A stretch of 64,000 nt of DNA from Dioscorea cayenensis subsp. rotundata (lineage: Eukaryota > Streptophyta > Magnoliopsida > Dioscoreales > Dioscoreaceae), in contig NC_052490.1 of NCBI RefSeq assembly GCF_009730915.1, positions 32,488,625-32,552,624 on the forward strand, given 5' to 3'. The notes beneath the pieces are model-generated. The model saw only the letters and a list, made by a program, of their open reading frames with translations, searched no databases and was not told the origin of the DNA. The position numbers and the translations under genes were made by a program. Positions 26,501-37,675 of the stretch are shown here, in pieces. The stretch's first letter is position 1. The number at the start of each line of letters is the position of its first letter.

Positions 26501-27462
26501 AGTGTCTGTGGATCTAAGCCAACTGACAGATCTCCACTTTGCCAGAGGACATCAACCTTGGTCCTTGTTCTTGCAATAACTAGCATCTGTCTTAAGTCTT
26601 GCCTATTCATTCCCAAATTACTCTGCATTTTAGAAACATATTGAGGGCCATCACAATAAGTCGATTCTTGAAGCACCCTTTTCTGATTATCAAAGTCATC
26701 ATGTGGAAGCATACACCAATCTCCAATTTGCCAGTTAGCGTAAGGAAAACAGGATAATGATGTGAGAACTTGTGGATTTTGAAGATGATGAGGCATGGAA
26801 GGGAGGGAATCACTGCCTGTCATGACAGATGCAATCCAATTCACATGCACCAATCCTACTTCTACGTTGCAAATAATACCTTCATTTTGAGTCTCCTTCC
26901 ATGGGCCACACAACCATCTCGAAGGTTTAGACATCACAGGAAGCTTAATACGAACATGCTGACCAGCATAGTATGGAAATGGTGCATCTTCATGTAAGCT
27001 AGGAGAAACAGGTGTTAGAACTTCTCTGCCTCCAGTCATTACTTCACACTTTGACCCATCACTATACAGAATTGTGACCCTATCAAATAATTTTGTAATC
27101 CTTCCGAGCCAAGGGCCGTGGACAACATAATCTCCAATTGCAAAGGTCTGAATCTTTAGCAGTTTCTTGCTGTTAATGCCTTTTATTAGCTCACCAGAAC
27201 TTGTTTCCAAGTCTACAATCATATCAACATCCAAAATCCGGCCTAACAGCCCTGATGGATCTGAGATGGAGCATACAATATCACCATGTACAAATCCTCT
27301 TTCAAATGCAAGAAAATTGTCAATTTTTCCAATGCTATCATCCAGACTTGACAAGATGTTCTGTGCATGGCCAGAATATGAAGATTCACGGTCATCTTGA
27401 TCCTCACTATCAGTGTCTTCACTGTAGCTCGCACTATCCAAGTCACTAACAAACACATCCAT
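23514..27462 (-). CDS. PHO2: PHO2 / UBC24: E2 ubiquitin conjugase of phosphate homeostasis, gene C of three
   Basis: Eight coding exons: 27462-25975, 25740-25576, 25494-25354, 25256-25038, 24940-24877, 24537-24398, 24187-23876, 23795-23514; 936 residues, close to Arabidopsis PHO2 at about 907. The N-terminus is acidic (SDLDSASYSEDTDSEDQDD) and is followed by ERGFVHGDIV and several SH3-like blocks of the UBE2O type (GDYVVHGPWLGRI, YYAGQHVRIKL, HDFWPEQFVLEK). The middle has PRAAICFLTNVAKSLF and the UBC core ends the protein, with LNPNLY and catalytic C761 in GKVCLSLLNTW. PHO2 acts on endomembranes and directs degradation of PHO1 and PHT1 proteins. The start ATG lies 10 nt after an acceptor at 27472. 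The leader upstream carries the miR399 sites listed separately, which settles PHO2 over UBC23. Confidence 0.95.
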
Positions 27463-27975
27463 ACTAAAATGTCTGCAATTAGTAATATGGAGCATTATGT
27501 TATCAATTTAAGTTGCAATTGCCAAACACTGCATCAAATAAGGCAGTCAAACTACTTTACTCACTCTGGTAGGAACCACAATGGACTGGGTGTGTACAGC
27601 TTAGAAATCAAGGTTGTTTTCTACTCCTACCACAAAGATGCAGATAAAATGAAAGAATGAGATACAAACTTAATTTAAGGGGAAAAAAGACAACAATTCA
27701 GGCTATATGTACTTTCAATACACACATTCATATAAAAATGAACAATAAGAACCTGGGGAGACTGAGAGATAGGTCATGCTTACTACCAAGTTGGATTACC
27801 TGATTATCCTTGCTGTAAAAGAAAGAAAGTATTATGGAATATACACCACCACGGTCAGGTTGTTTTCAAAATATATGAATCGATGGGATATAAGACCACC
27901 AATCTGATCACAATGTACAACCACTGGGTTGATACTTCCAATAAGATAACTTGCGCACAAAACCCTGAAACTTAA

Positions 27976-27996
27976 TGCCAAAGGAGAATTGCCCAG
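27976..27996 (-). promoter_or_regulatory. miR399 target site 7 (most 3' in the leader)
   Basis: The plus strand reads TGCCAAAGGAGAATTGCCCA then G; essentially a full match except near position 20. Confidence 0.92.
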
Positions 27997-28035
27997 ATAA
28001 CAGAACCAGAGTTAATCTGGAAAAGTCTCTGTAGC

Positions 28036-28056
28036 TGCCAAAGAAGATTTGCCCTA
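28036..28056 (-). promoter_or_regulatory. miR399 target site 6
   Basis: The plus strand reads TGCCAAAGAAGATTTGCCCT then A; changed at positions 9 and 21, so pairing just below the cleavage centre is weakened. Confidence 0.85.
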
Positions 28057-28085
28057 AACGCAAACTACAACCATTATTATAGATA

Positions 28086-28106
28086 TGCCAAAGGAGATCT
28101 GCCCCG
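28086..28106 (-). promoter_or_regulatory. miR399 target site 5 (best match)
   Basis: The plus strand reads TGCCAAAGGAGATCTGCCCC then G; only position 14 departs from the miR399d-like consensus. Confidence 0.93.
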
Positions 28107-28127
28107 CAGAGGGATTATTATTAGAAA

Positions 28128-28148
28128 TGCCAAAGGAGATATGCCCCA
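28128..28148 (-). promoter_or_regulatory. miR399 target site 4
   Basis: The plus strand reads TGCCAAAGGAGATATGCCCC then A; it differs from miR399 at about positions 14 and 21. Confidence 0.9.
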
Positions 28149-28168
28149 GAAGATGAAAAAAACCAAGT

Positions 28169-28188
28169 AGCCAAAGGAGGTTTCCCAG
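28169..28188 (-). promoter_or_regulatory. miR399 target site 3, degenerate
   Basis: The plus strand reads AGCCAAAGGAGGTTTCCCAG: first base changed, one change at position 12, and one base missing in the 3' half. Confidence 0.65.
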
Positions 28189-28218
28189 TAAGGAAATCGC
28201 TTTCACAAATTACTTCCT

Positions 28219-28239
28219 TGCCAAAGGAGATTTCCACAA
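28219..28239 (-). promoter_or_regulatory. miR399 target site 2, 3' half degenerate
   Basis: The plus strand reads TGCCAAAGGAGATTTCCACA. Pairing to miRNA positions 1-15 is complete; the rest has decayed. Confidence 0.72.
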
Positions 28240-28336
28240 CAAAGCAGAATATACCACATCCAAAAGATGATCCTTGAATTGACAGTTTATTCAACAGGAT
28301 ACCTCTACTTTGAAGAAGAAAATTTTCTATTCTCAA

Positions 28337-28357
28337 TGCCAAAGGAGATTCGCCCCA
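28337..28357 (-). promoter_or_regulatory. miR399 target site 1 (most 5' in PHO2 transcript)
   Basis: The plus strand reads TGCCAAAGGAGATTCGCCCC then A, so the minus-strand transcript is complementary to miR399. It differs from the miR399 consensus at about positions 15 and 21. Confidence 0.9.
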
Positions 28358-29670
28358 AGTTTCAATTGGAATGTTGAAAGCAACCCAAGGAATATCCTAA
28401 AAAGGTTGGAACAAAGTATATATGATTTCACAGGTCAACAGCAAAAACAGCAAGTTCCTCCCCACTCCAAATGGACATCCTGCATGGGTAGAAAGTTCAT
28501 ATTCACCTACCCTGTAATTTTAGCTATATCCACCAAAAAAAGTTCTTTATATATAACCACTGATAAGAAAATACCGACAAACAGCTCAAGTGCTTAGGCA
28601 GCCCACCATGTCCAATGACAGCGATCTGCAACAAGATTAAGAACATATAATTCTAAGAAACTTCAGTTTGATTGTCAAATATCCAATAATATAGTACATT
28701 TTTTTCGGAGCTAGCAGAAGTAAAATTAAAAAAAAAAAAAAGAAAACATAATTCAGTGAGATTTAGCCACAACACATGACCAGAATGCCTGATTACTCCA
28801 TACTTAAGATACTTATTGCAAAACCTAATTAGAGAATTAATTAATTAAAAACACAGATTGATTGAATTTATCAGAAGAAGAAGGAATTCCTCAAAGCCCG
28901 TAAATAGACCGAATAAGCAGTCAGTGACCAGGAAACTAAAAAAAAGTGTTCTTTCTCTAACTATCATTGAATAAAGAACCACAAAACTTGTTTCCCCAGT
29001 AAACCCTCCAACACGGTTATTTTTAGTCCAAACTAAAATAGTCAAAAAAAGGTACAACATATCACACTTCAATCAAAGATAAAATATTACAATCGACCAA
29101 TAGAGGCAAAACAAACGATCTCCTCAGTCCTCGGCCGAGAAAAATCACATCTCTAAGTGCTGAAAACCCAAACTAACATGGCAAACGAAAAGCAAGGTAT
29201 ATGACAAAGATCAGAAGTAGGCCACATCGCAGAGAAGCTATCCCAATGAGCAACCAATGCAAATTTAAGTAATGACTAAAAGCAGATACCCTCCTCAACA
29301 CATGAAATGAAAAACAAAAATCTCATCTTGAATCCAAACAACTCCAAAGCAATTTCTCCAAGAACACTAAAGATAGAAATCGAAAAAGTAAGGCAAGACC
29401 AAATACACAATCCGAATCAATCAATGAATAAAAATCAAATCTTTACGTAAATAAAATACCGGAAATCACCTGAAACTAAAAATCCAAGAACCCATCTTCC
29501 CACAATCAATTAATAAGAAATCAAAAGTCATCTCCAAACTCCATTTCAATCCCCTACACTCCCGGAAATCAAAAAGTCATCCGCCCACATTCAAAAAATC
29601 CCAAGAACGCACAACCTGTCCGTCGACGAGAACCAAGTCAAATCAAAATAAACAAACCATATTCGCATAC

Positions 29671-29874
29671 CTTAAACCAAATTTCCCCCCAATTGGCGCA
29701 GAAACTCCAAAGCCGAAAAGAGAGAATGGAGGGAGGGAGTTTAGGAGAAGACGCCCGAACCCTCCCCTAAACCCCACCCCTCATCCCATTTCCAACCTTC
29801 ACCAACCATCTGAATAAACCCTGATCTCGTCCCTGTCCCTCTTCCTCCCCCTCTCGGCTCCTTCTCCACCACCA

Positions 29875-29908
<34 letters not shown>

Positions 29909-29960
29909 GTGGAAAACCACCACTTCGAAGTTCGAACTATTTGACTCGAAATCATGATCT
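29671..29960 (-). other. Probable first leader exon and core promoter of PHO2
   Basis: A donor GTTTAAG/GTATGCG lies at 29671 on the minus strand. The upstream 290 bp are GC-richer than the surroundings and contain a (CT)n/(GA)n block at about 29876-29905, a common feature of plant leaders. The intron 29670-28626 would be just over 1 kb. The 5' limit is an estimate. Confidence 0.55.
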
Positions 29961-32900
29961 CCAACGTTCAAAGTGCGGTTAAGGGCCTCTTTACTCTCAA
30001 CCCCCTAAAAAAACTCAAATTTTTATCTTACCCCTTTACCGAACCAAAATTGCGGACGACCTCTTTTAATTATTCTATTTATATAAATATATCCTCTATT
30101 GGCTTCTTTTTCTTTATTCACTTTATTGAACTTTTTTACTACACCAAAATTTTATCTTAATCCTTTGCCATACTAGACCGGCTTAGCTACCGCCCACATT
30201 TTTTCAAAAATAAAATAAAATATAATAATAATAATTATAATAAATCATCTACGGACATTATTAAGCTTATACAGAGACAAACAGACAAAAAAAAAATGAA
30301 TGAGCTTGAGTTTAGAGAAAGCAAGAATAACCCCTCAGTCTCATATGTTTATATATTACATAATCATTTTAATAAATTATTTTTTTAAATGTAAATATAA
30401 ACAAACTGCATGTCAAGAGCAAGTACGAGTTTTTAAATTATATTATGTCTTCAGTTTACGATAATAGGAGTCGAACTCGTGACGTTATTTATACATAGAG
30501 GATGAAGACAAAGAGATCATTGGCTTAATAAGTTATGTTTATATAATCGAAGCTTATAACCGAGCTGAACGAAGTAGGCAAAGTTAAAGAGAATCTAGGA
30601 TCAAGATAGAATATCCTGTTATGGATGGGAATGTAAGCTGCATCATCCATTTTAAAGTTCCAGATGTCCATAGATTGGCCTTCAATGTCACACACTCTTT
30701 ATTTTGTCAATTTCTAGTAGTGTGATATGAGTTATTGTGTCTCTTTTCTGAACATAAATATAAAGAAAGCAAGATGTTTTTTTAATGTGCACTAAGAAAG
30801 CATGAATAAATAATATAAAATTGTTATCTTATGTTAAGAAAATGAAAACATCATATTAATATAATTATTGAAGGCAAGGAGTTAAAATACAAAAGCAAAA
30901 TCAAATGAAGTATTAAAAAGCACCAATTAAGTACATAAAATATGCACGTATGGAACCACTAATTTGGAAGTTCCTATAAAGTTCTAGTGGAGTTGCTGAC
31001 ATATCTCCTTGTTGAAGAGCTAATTTTATTTGAATTAATTTACTGGTAATGGGTTCTCAAATAGTTAAAATCAATGGAGTTCTGAGTCATCTTCACAAAA
31101 AAGATGGATTTAAAATATGAGCAAATTGTTTGGTTTTCATGGAGGGAATTTGATTAGACATCTATCAAAGTCTACCCACAAACACTACCTCCAATAAATT
31201 TATTGAAATTAATCCTAACCACACTTAGGAAGATGGTGGTGGATTAAGATTAGAGAACAAGTTGACTTAACTTTATCTTCTTTAGATTTTTCTGATTTTA
31301 TTCCATGTTTTTAATATTCCTAAATTAATTTAAAGTCATAGTTTTTGAACCGGTTGTTTAGAACATCGGAAAAAGAAAAAGCTTGATATTCTCTTTCATT
31401 GATACTCATTATCATCAAAATTTAATTAAAAAACAATTGCATAGAGAGCTCTTTATATAATATCAGTCCAAGTGTTTTTTTTTTTGAATAATAGACGACA
31501 AACGCTTTTTTTTATATAAATATAAACAGTACTAAACAGTACTGAAACCCGGATGTACAATATATGTACAGTATAAAAATAGTATAAAATCCCAGTTGAA
31601 CAGTACTATCGAGGGAGAAATTTGAACCCATGACCTCCTTTTTATACTTTGGTATCATACCATTAGGTTATCCAATAGTTGACAAGTTTTTTAGGAATTC
31701 ATTAGGCTATCCAATGGTGCCAACAAATAATGAATGGCCCAGTTCATTAGGAATTCATAGCATGGGCAAGGAGATTCATTTATCTTAGGTATTGTGATGA
31801 AAGAATTGATGTATTGACTGGATGGCTGACTACACTTCTCTACCAGTTGGATGTGGAAAAAAAAATTCTAATTTTTAATTATGGATGATAAATTAGTATC
31901 TGCCAACTTAGTTGATAATTAGTCTTTTTTGTAATTATGTTCTTTTTAACCTTTCTTTTGCCAATAATAATAATAATAATAATAACTTTTAATGAATAAG
32001 ATATTTACATAAAATAAATTATTCTTTAAACCATGCAAATTGCAGAGGATTTAATTACCAAAATTAAAAGTGTAAAGCTCGAGATAAACAAAGGCCAAAT
32101 TACAAAACATAATTTATACAAAAATTAACTCCAATATATACTTTCCTCATTCATAAGTTTACTATTGTTTCAACTAACACATGTAGTAAGCACGGCATAC
32201 ACCAGTATTATTGTTTCGACTCCATCCTAACTTGGGATTGAAATATAATAATAAAAAATAAAAATATATATTTAGAGTGATTTGCCCACATTATCATAAA
32301 TAAATAAATAAATAAATACATATGTAGTATGTACATATCCAATTAGATTGTATTTTGCAAGGGAATATATCAAAAAAGATAAATGGGAGCATTACATCCA
32401 ACAGCAAATCACCCACTAGATAAAATTTAATTAAATGAACACACAAAAGAAAGCAAAGAGTGTGAAACAGAGATGCAAAGTGGGTTGGAGCACTAAAGTC
32501 ACCAAAAGTTCAAAGAATGTAAATTACCAAAACATATATTTTAAAAAAAAAAAAAGAATGGGTTGGGTGCCCTAAAAATTGACGAAGTAGGAAGCAAGGA
32601 ACATGAGCGTCCACTTCCAATGGATAAGCTCCAATACAAATCCATTATCATTGTTGACATGTAATGGTTTTGCCACGTGCCAATTGTGTGCGTTTGACAC
32701 GTAGACACTCACTTTTAAAACTTTTCAATGTGGAGCGCATTGTAGAGAATGGCCCTTTTTATCAACCAAAGTGAGGTTTGATTTGATTTTTTTCACAAGC
32801 ATATCACATTCTTTGGAACATCATGAAAAAGAGAGAAAAAGAAAGGAAGAAATATGATAAATAATTCACCTTCAATCAATTCAGTAAGTGAAAGAATGAT

Positions 32901-33473
32901 TCAGAGTTTGGTCATGTAGTTACCTGTCGATATTTCAGTTCACTTCCACACTTTTTCCTGACTTTTAATCTGGACAACAAATAATGTTTCAGAAAAATTA
33001 GAATTATGAAAAAAACAAAACATAAACATTAAATTAATGTCATGAAAAATTTTACCTGATAACTTTGACGGCTCAAGCTTCAGCCTTACTGTATTTCTAG
33101 ATTTCCAAACAGAAGATAAAATTGAATTAGAAATGAATGGATGAAAAACTGATGGAAATGAACTGGAGAACATGAAATTCCCAGCAGTAATTAATACATG
33201 GGTTGCTAAGAAAATTCAGCCACACAAAATTCACTGGAGTACAAGCAACACTCAAGAACAATGAAATTTTTGTGTTTTTTTTTTTACTTGGGCACAAGTC
33301 CAATCTTTTTTTCCTTGTGGGACAACAGGTCTTCTGAAAGATATAGACTTGGAGATTTATCTCATGCTTCAATTCAAGTATTGTTGAGGTGTGGCATGAA
33401 AGAAGATATCAAATCCTAGTCAGACTGTGTGGGATAAGATAACTATTCAAGCCATTGCTTTGATGAATAAATA
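29961..33473. other. Intergenic upstream of PHO2
   Basis: About 3.5 kb of AT-rich DNA between PHO2 and the L21 gene, with TTA and TAAA microsatellites (for example 31964-31984, 32298-32317) and one SINE-like fragment. PHO2 promoter elements should lie near 30 kb, but I found no clean P1BS (GNATATNC) site there. No gene was seen. Confidence 0.5.
31490..31690 (-). mobile_element. SINE-like tRNA-derived fragment
   Basis: Read on the minus strand, TAACCTAATGG (A-box-like, about 31664-31674) is followed about 40 bp later by GGTCATGGGTTCAAATTTC (B-box-like, about 31617-31635), the spacing of an RNA polymerase III promoter in tRNA-derived SINEs. The body then runs into an A-rich end near 31500. No clear target-site duplication was found, so the identification is tentative. 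Confidence 0.4.
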
Positions 33474-36400
33474 CTAAGCAGCTGCAACAGCAGTATTTTC
33501 AGACTTGTCTATTCCTTGGATATCGGTGATTTGGAGCTTTGTCAGTTCCTGTAAAAAAGATGGAATATGATTGATACCAAAATAAAATGGTGTTTAGAAA
33601 AGTAATTGGTGCAACAGTTTACAGTATTCTAGACTACCTGACGATGACCTTTGGTTCGACGATAATTCTTTCTTCTCTTTTTCTTGAATATGATTACCTT
33701 TGCATCCAATGCCTGAGAAGGACACCATTTGATGTAAGGAAAGAAACATGAAGAACATAAACAATCCTCTTATGTTCATAAGGTGGAGTATGGAAGGAAA
33801 TGGTCAGTGGGGTCGTCATTGAGATAATTCTTGCTCACTAATAATAACAACAACAACATCATCATCAGTAATAATGAAAAGTCAAGCCATTCCAAATTCA
33901 CGTGTCAATATCTTTTGTAAGCAAAACTACTGCAACTCGATAGAAAAGTAGAGAGCTATCTGATGGGAAGAATTTGAAACGTAAAAATGTCTATGTTGCT
34001 TAAATAATTTGTCAAGCTTCCTTGCACGCTTCTTTCAACTATTCATTAATGAAAGAAAAGTCAAAATTAATTCAAATGTTATTTGTATTTATCCTGATAA
34101 CTGACTCATGAATAAAATCTATATCCATTACATATTTCTAAATGAATCAACAAGTAGCAGAAAAAAAGAAAAGGACAAAAAAGCAGAATGGTTGGGAAAA
34201 TTCTAGTAACTCACATGCTCTTCAACAACTGCATGCACAGCAGCATCAGGCAATATTGGCCTACCAACAATTGTCTGAGTTTTTGAACCAAGCAAAAGGA
34301 CCCTGTTCAAGATTAGCTGCAGCAAAACAACCAGGTCTTAGGAAGCCTATAGAACTTTTAGAGCTATTATAATACATGAAATATGAAGATAGAAAGCTGG
34401 CTAAGCAGATATAGCCTGCTGACATATACTTATTAAGTTATTATGGCACGTTGTTCTATAAATGGAGAACCTTGGACATAGTGGTAAAAATAGCAGCAAA
34501 TATATCAAAAGTAACAGTAAAATAAAAATGACCACTATGAACAGCCTAAAAATGCTTTACACAGGCAGAGCATGTTGAGAATCAATAGGATTGTCCTTCT
34601 TGTGTGCCTCAGATTGCACCATTACCATTAGTTTGTCATAAATTCATAGTGAGAGTTCAGCTCATTTTACCTTTGATGAAATTAACTTTTTCAAAGGAGT
34701 TTTTTTGACTTGGAATACATGCCAGGTTATGATTAACAGGAAGAGTCTCATTTAGGTCTTCATATGAGTTAACTGTTTCCCAAGGAATTCAGTAGAATAA
34801 CTACAGATGTCTCTATTGAAGAGACTTGGAACAGATAGGCAAGGCATTGCATTCCAATACCATTATAAAATTTAATAGGCTACTCTGTTTAACAGCTTTT
34901 ACATATAAAATTCAATCAAGAAAAGGGGTAAACGCTATTTAGCATGAAATATTACAGGCAACCAAACAATTTCTCTGGATGTAGGGCGAGTTGAATTATT
35001 TAGAAAGTAAACTAAATCCAAAAGTAAACATTACAGCCAATATGGGTAATCTCTCTCCAAGGGGACATGATTCTAACAAACCAAGTTTAATTAGTTTCAC
35101 AACCTTGAAAAAAGCACATAAATCCTTGATTTTTAAGTAAACTACAACATAATAATCATTCCAAAAACTTTGGATATGAGGTTTAATGTAACTCCAACAG
35201 TAGAAACTGCTTTTTTGCCTCAGACGTAAATCGAAAGGGTAAGGAAATTGTTAACTCACATCAATGTGAAACCTGAATAAAATGGAAAGGAAGTAACTCT
35301 ATCTAGATTTGGTTGACGAATGTTTCATATAGGAGGAAAAGGTAAAACTCAACCATGTCAAACTAAGATATTCAGCCTACAGCTGGACTCTATAAATACC
35401 TCAAGGCTACAGGCAGTCTCAATTTTGAGATTTTGGTGGTTTTCCTGTCTTGATTGCTTATTACAAACAAAGCTCTCAACATAGAGCTTTCACAGAGAAA
35501 CTTACACAAATATATGCACGGTACTTCCAGCGAAGAACATAGAGTTAAGACCATAACTAACAGTCTGTCACATAAAACTGATTCCAAAATTCTCAAGTAC
35601 AGTTTTAAGCTTTCAGTGGAAATATAAGTTGCAAGCACATGTGCATGAAAAGGATTAGTAAATAGCTTGTATAAGATAAGAGGATAAGGCAAAAGCAACA
35701 ACACTGTAAACACTCGGAGAAGCAAAGGGAAGAATTGATATTAATAGCAACAGCAAAAATGGAAAAGAACAGTTGAAATACTGATTAAAATTGTATCTTG
35801 AGAAACAGGAAAACAAGCTAACTCATTCTTCAGCATAAGAAGGGAATAAAGCATGGTAGGAGGCGGTTCAATTAGGTAGTGCAATGATACTCTGAAAACA
35901 AAAAATGATAGAAAAACCAGCTTTAAAAAGACATGTACTGAGGTAGCTTGGAAGTGAAAACTGAAAGTACATACAATTTGATTTTTATTCACTAAAACAT
36001 TATTGCTTAAGACTCATGACACAAATTAAATAGGTATCAGTAAAACTAAGCGGATAAACCAACAGATGAGAATACTGGCAGAATGGCCTTGTCTCACAAT
36101 GTAAATATTAGAACCAGTAAGAATCAACATTCACCTCAAAATACGAAAATGCAGCTTCAAATAGTTTAAAGGATCATTAGAAACACCATACCTTGTCATT
36201 AACATCGCAAAACTTCAACCTTTCAGTGAAAATGGAATCCCCATTGCTGACTTTGAACTGATGCGAACCAATCTAAACAAAGGGGACCATCAAAACAACT
36301 ATAAATCGAGAAAAAAAAAAAGGGAAAAACATCAAGCCATCCACAAAAATCTCACAAGCTTACTGACCTGAACCACAGCGAACACCGGCTCATATGGTTT

Positions 36401-36850
36401 GAACGGATTCTCGGAAGGGTCGAGAGGCCCTATTACCTTGTACCCAATCTCAGCCGCCTCCTTCACCTTCTCAGCTTCCGTTTTACCGCTTTGACCGCCA
36501 ACCTTCGCGGCGGGTAGATCATCGTCCTCGTCTTCCCATTCTCCTTCATCCTCCTCCTCCTCCTCCTCCTCCTCATCATCATCATCATCATCATCAACTT
36601 CATCTTCCTCCTCCTCACTATCTTCATCTCCGGAGGATTTTCTCGGAGGGGAAGAGAAGCAACGGTGCGAGCCGGACCGAAATGGTTGGAATCCTTGCGC
36701 AGCGACGAAGGAGATAGATGCACAGTTGGAGGCGGGGAGATCGAGGGAATGAGGGACTAGAGTTTGCGGAGAATCGAACAAGGGGGTCGATGAGAGAAGA
36801 GATCGTAGGTGGCGGCGGCTCAGGGCGGCCAAGCATCGTCGCGTCGCCAT
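33474..36850 (-). CDS. RPL21M: 50S ribosomal protein L21, mitochondrial
   Basis: Five exons: 36850-36368, 36272-36192, 34316-34215, 33712-33638, 33548-33474; all junctions are phase 0; 271 residues. The first about 60 residues are Arg/Ser-rich without acidic residues, a mitochondrial targeting sequence, followed by a very acidic tract (residues about 75-115, long D and E runs). The L21 domain begins at YEPVFAVVQIGSHQFKV and continues with VNDK, LGSKTQTIVGRPILPDAAVH and the basic IIFKKKRRKNYRRTKGHRQ that contacts 23S rRNA. It matches Arabidopsis NFD1 (RPL21M), needed for nuclear fusion in gametophytes through its role in mitochondria. The second intron (36191-34317) is 1.9 kb with nothing recognised inside. 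ATG at 36850 is the first ATG in frame; the basic N-terminus supports it. Confidence 0.93.
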
Positions 36851-37675
36851 GGCTCCGAGGAGGTGGGTGGTTGAGCTCTGGGGTTTAGCGAGCACGTTAA
36901 CGGGTCGGGTTCAATACTTTCATAATCCGAATCCGATATATCTGAACCCTCTTCGTCTTTCATGTGCCTCGAGATCAGATCATCTTTAACCGGATGATTG
37001 CTGGGTTTCACCCGTTATTAACCATCAACCCGGGTAGTTTTAGATTCAATCGAAAAACAATAAACCAAACTTTCGGAGTTTTTCAATTTTATTTTTAAAT
37101 TTTTATTCAATTATTTATGTGGCAAAGAATTTTTTTTTCTTTCGGTAATAATATTAAACTAATCCATTAACTGATTTCTTATTTTTAAGGTTTAGTTAGC
37201 TAGATAAAAAAACAAAAATTACCAAAATTTAAGGTATAAGTAAACAAATTATATGTATGTGCATAGTTTGACAAAACCTTTTTTTATAATTTTATTTGGT
37301 AAATTTGTTTTGCACAAACAGTATAATCAGCTAATAACCCATTAATCTATTGTCATCAAATCTCGTACATCAAATAATTATATCCTGCTGAGAAAATAAG
37401 CTCGAACCTCTGCTTGCACAAAATAAAAAACAGAGAAATGTTGATATACCACATCTTTAACAAATGACTTATCCATAATTTAAAAAAAATAAAAAAAATT
37501 CATAACCACACAAAATAGAATACCAAAAATATTGAAAATCTGAGCTGTGAGAAAATGGTTTAAATCACTTAAACAACAACAACAATAACAACAACTGTCA
37601 CATTCAAAGCTGATCATCAACCCATAATCTCTAGCAGGAATGTATGAAATATTTCAAACAATTAACCAGATATAT
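36851..37675. other. Intergenic between L21 and hydrolase genes
   Basis: Short promoter region of the L21 gene and the 3' flank of the hydrolase gene; AT-rich with no further gene seen. Confidence 0.55.

Larger units (their letters stand above)
27800..28625 (-). other. PHO2: Non-coding leader exon of PHO2 carrying the miR399 target array
   Basis: On the minus strand an acceptor TTGTTGCAG precedes 28625 and a donor CAG/GTAATCC follows 27800; the next acceptor is at 27472, ten bases before the start codon. The exon of about 826 nt has no long reading frame but holds seven miR399-complementary stretches at intervals of 41-118 nt. Arabidopsis PHO2 likewise keeps its miR399 sites in a 5' leader interrupted by introns. 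Exon ends are read from splice signals only. Confidence 0.82.

Noticed and set aside
27976-28357. A cluster of MIR399 microRNA genes on the plus strand, since the plus strand reads as mature miR399
   Set aside because: No foldback partner (miR399*) lies near any copy, the copies vary most at the 3' half, and they sit antisense in the PHO2 leader, where target sites are expected.
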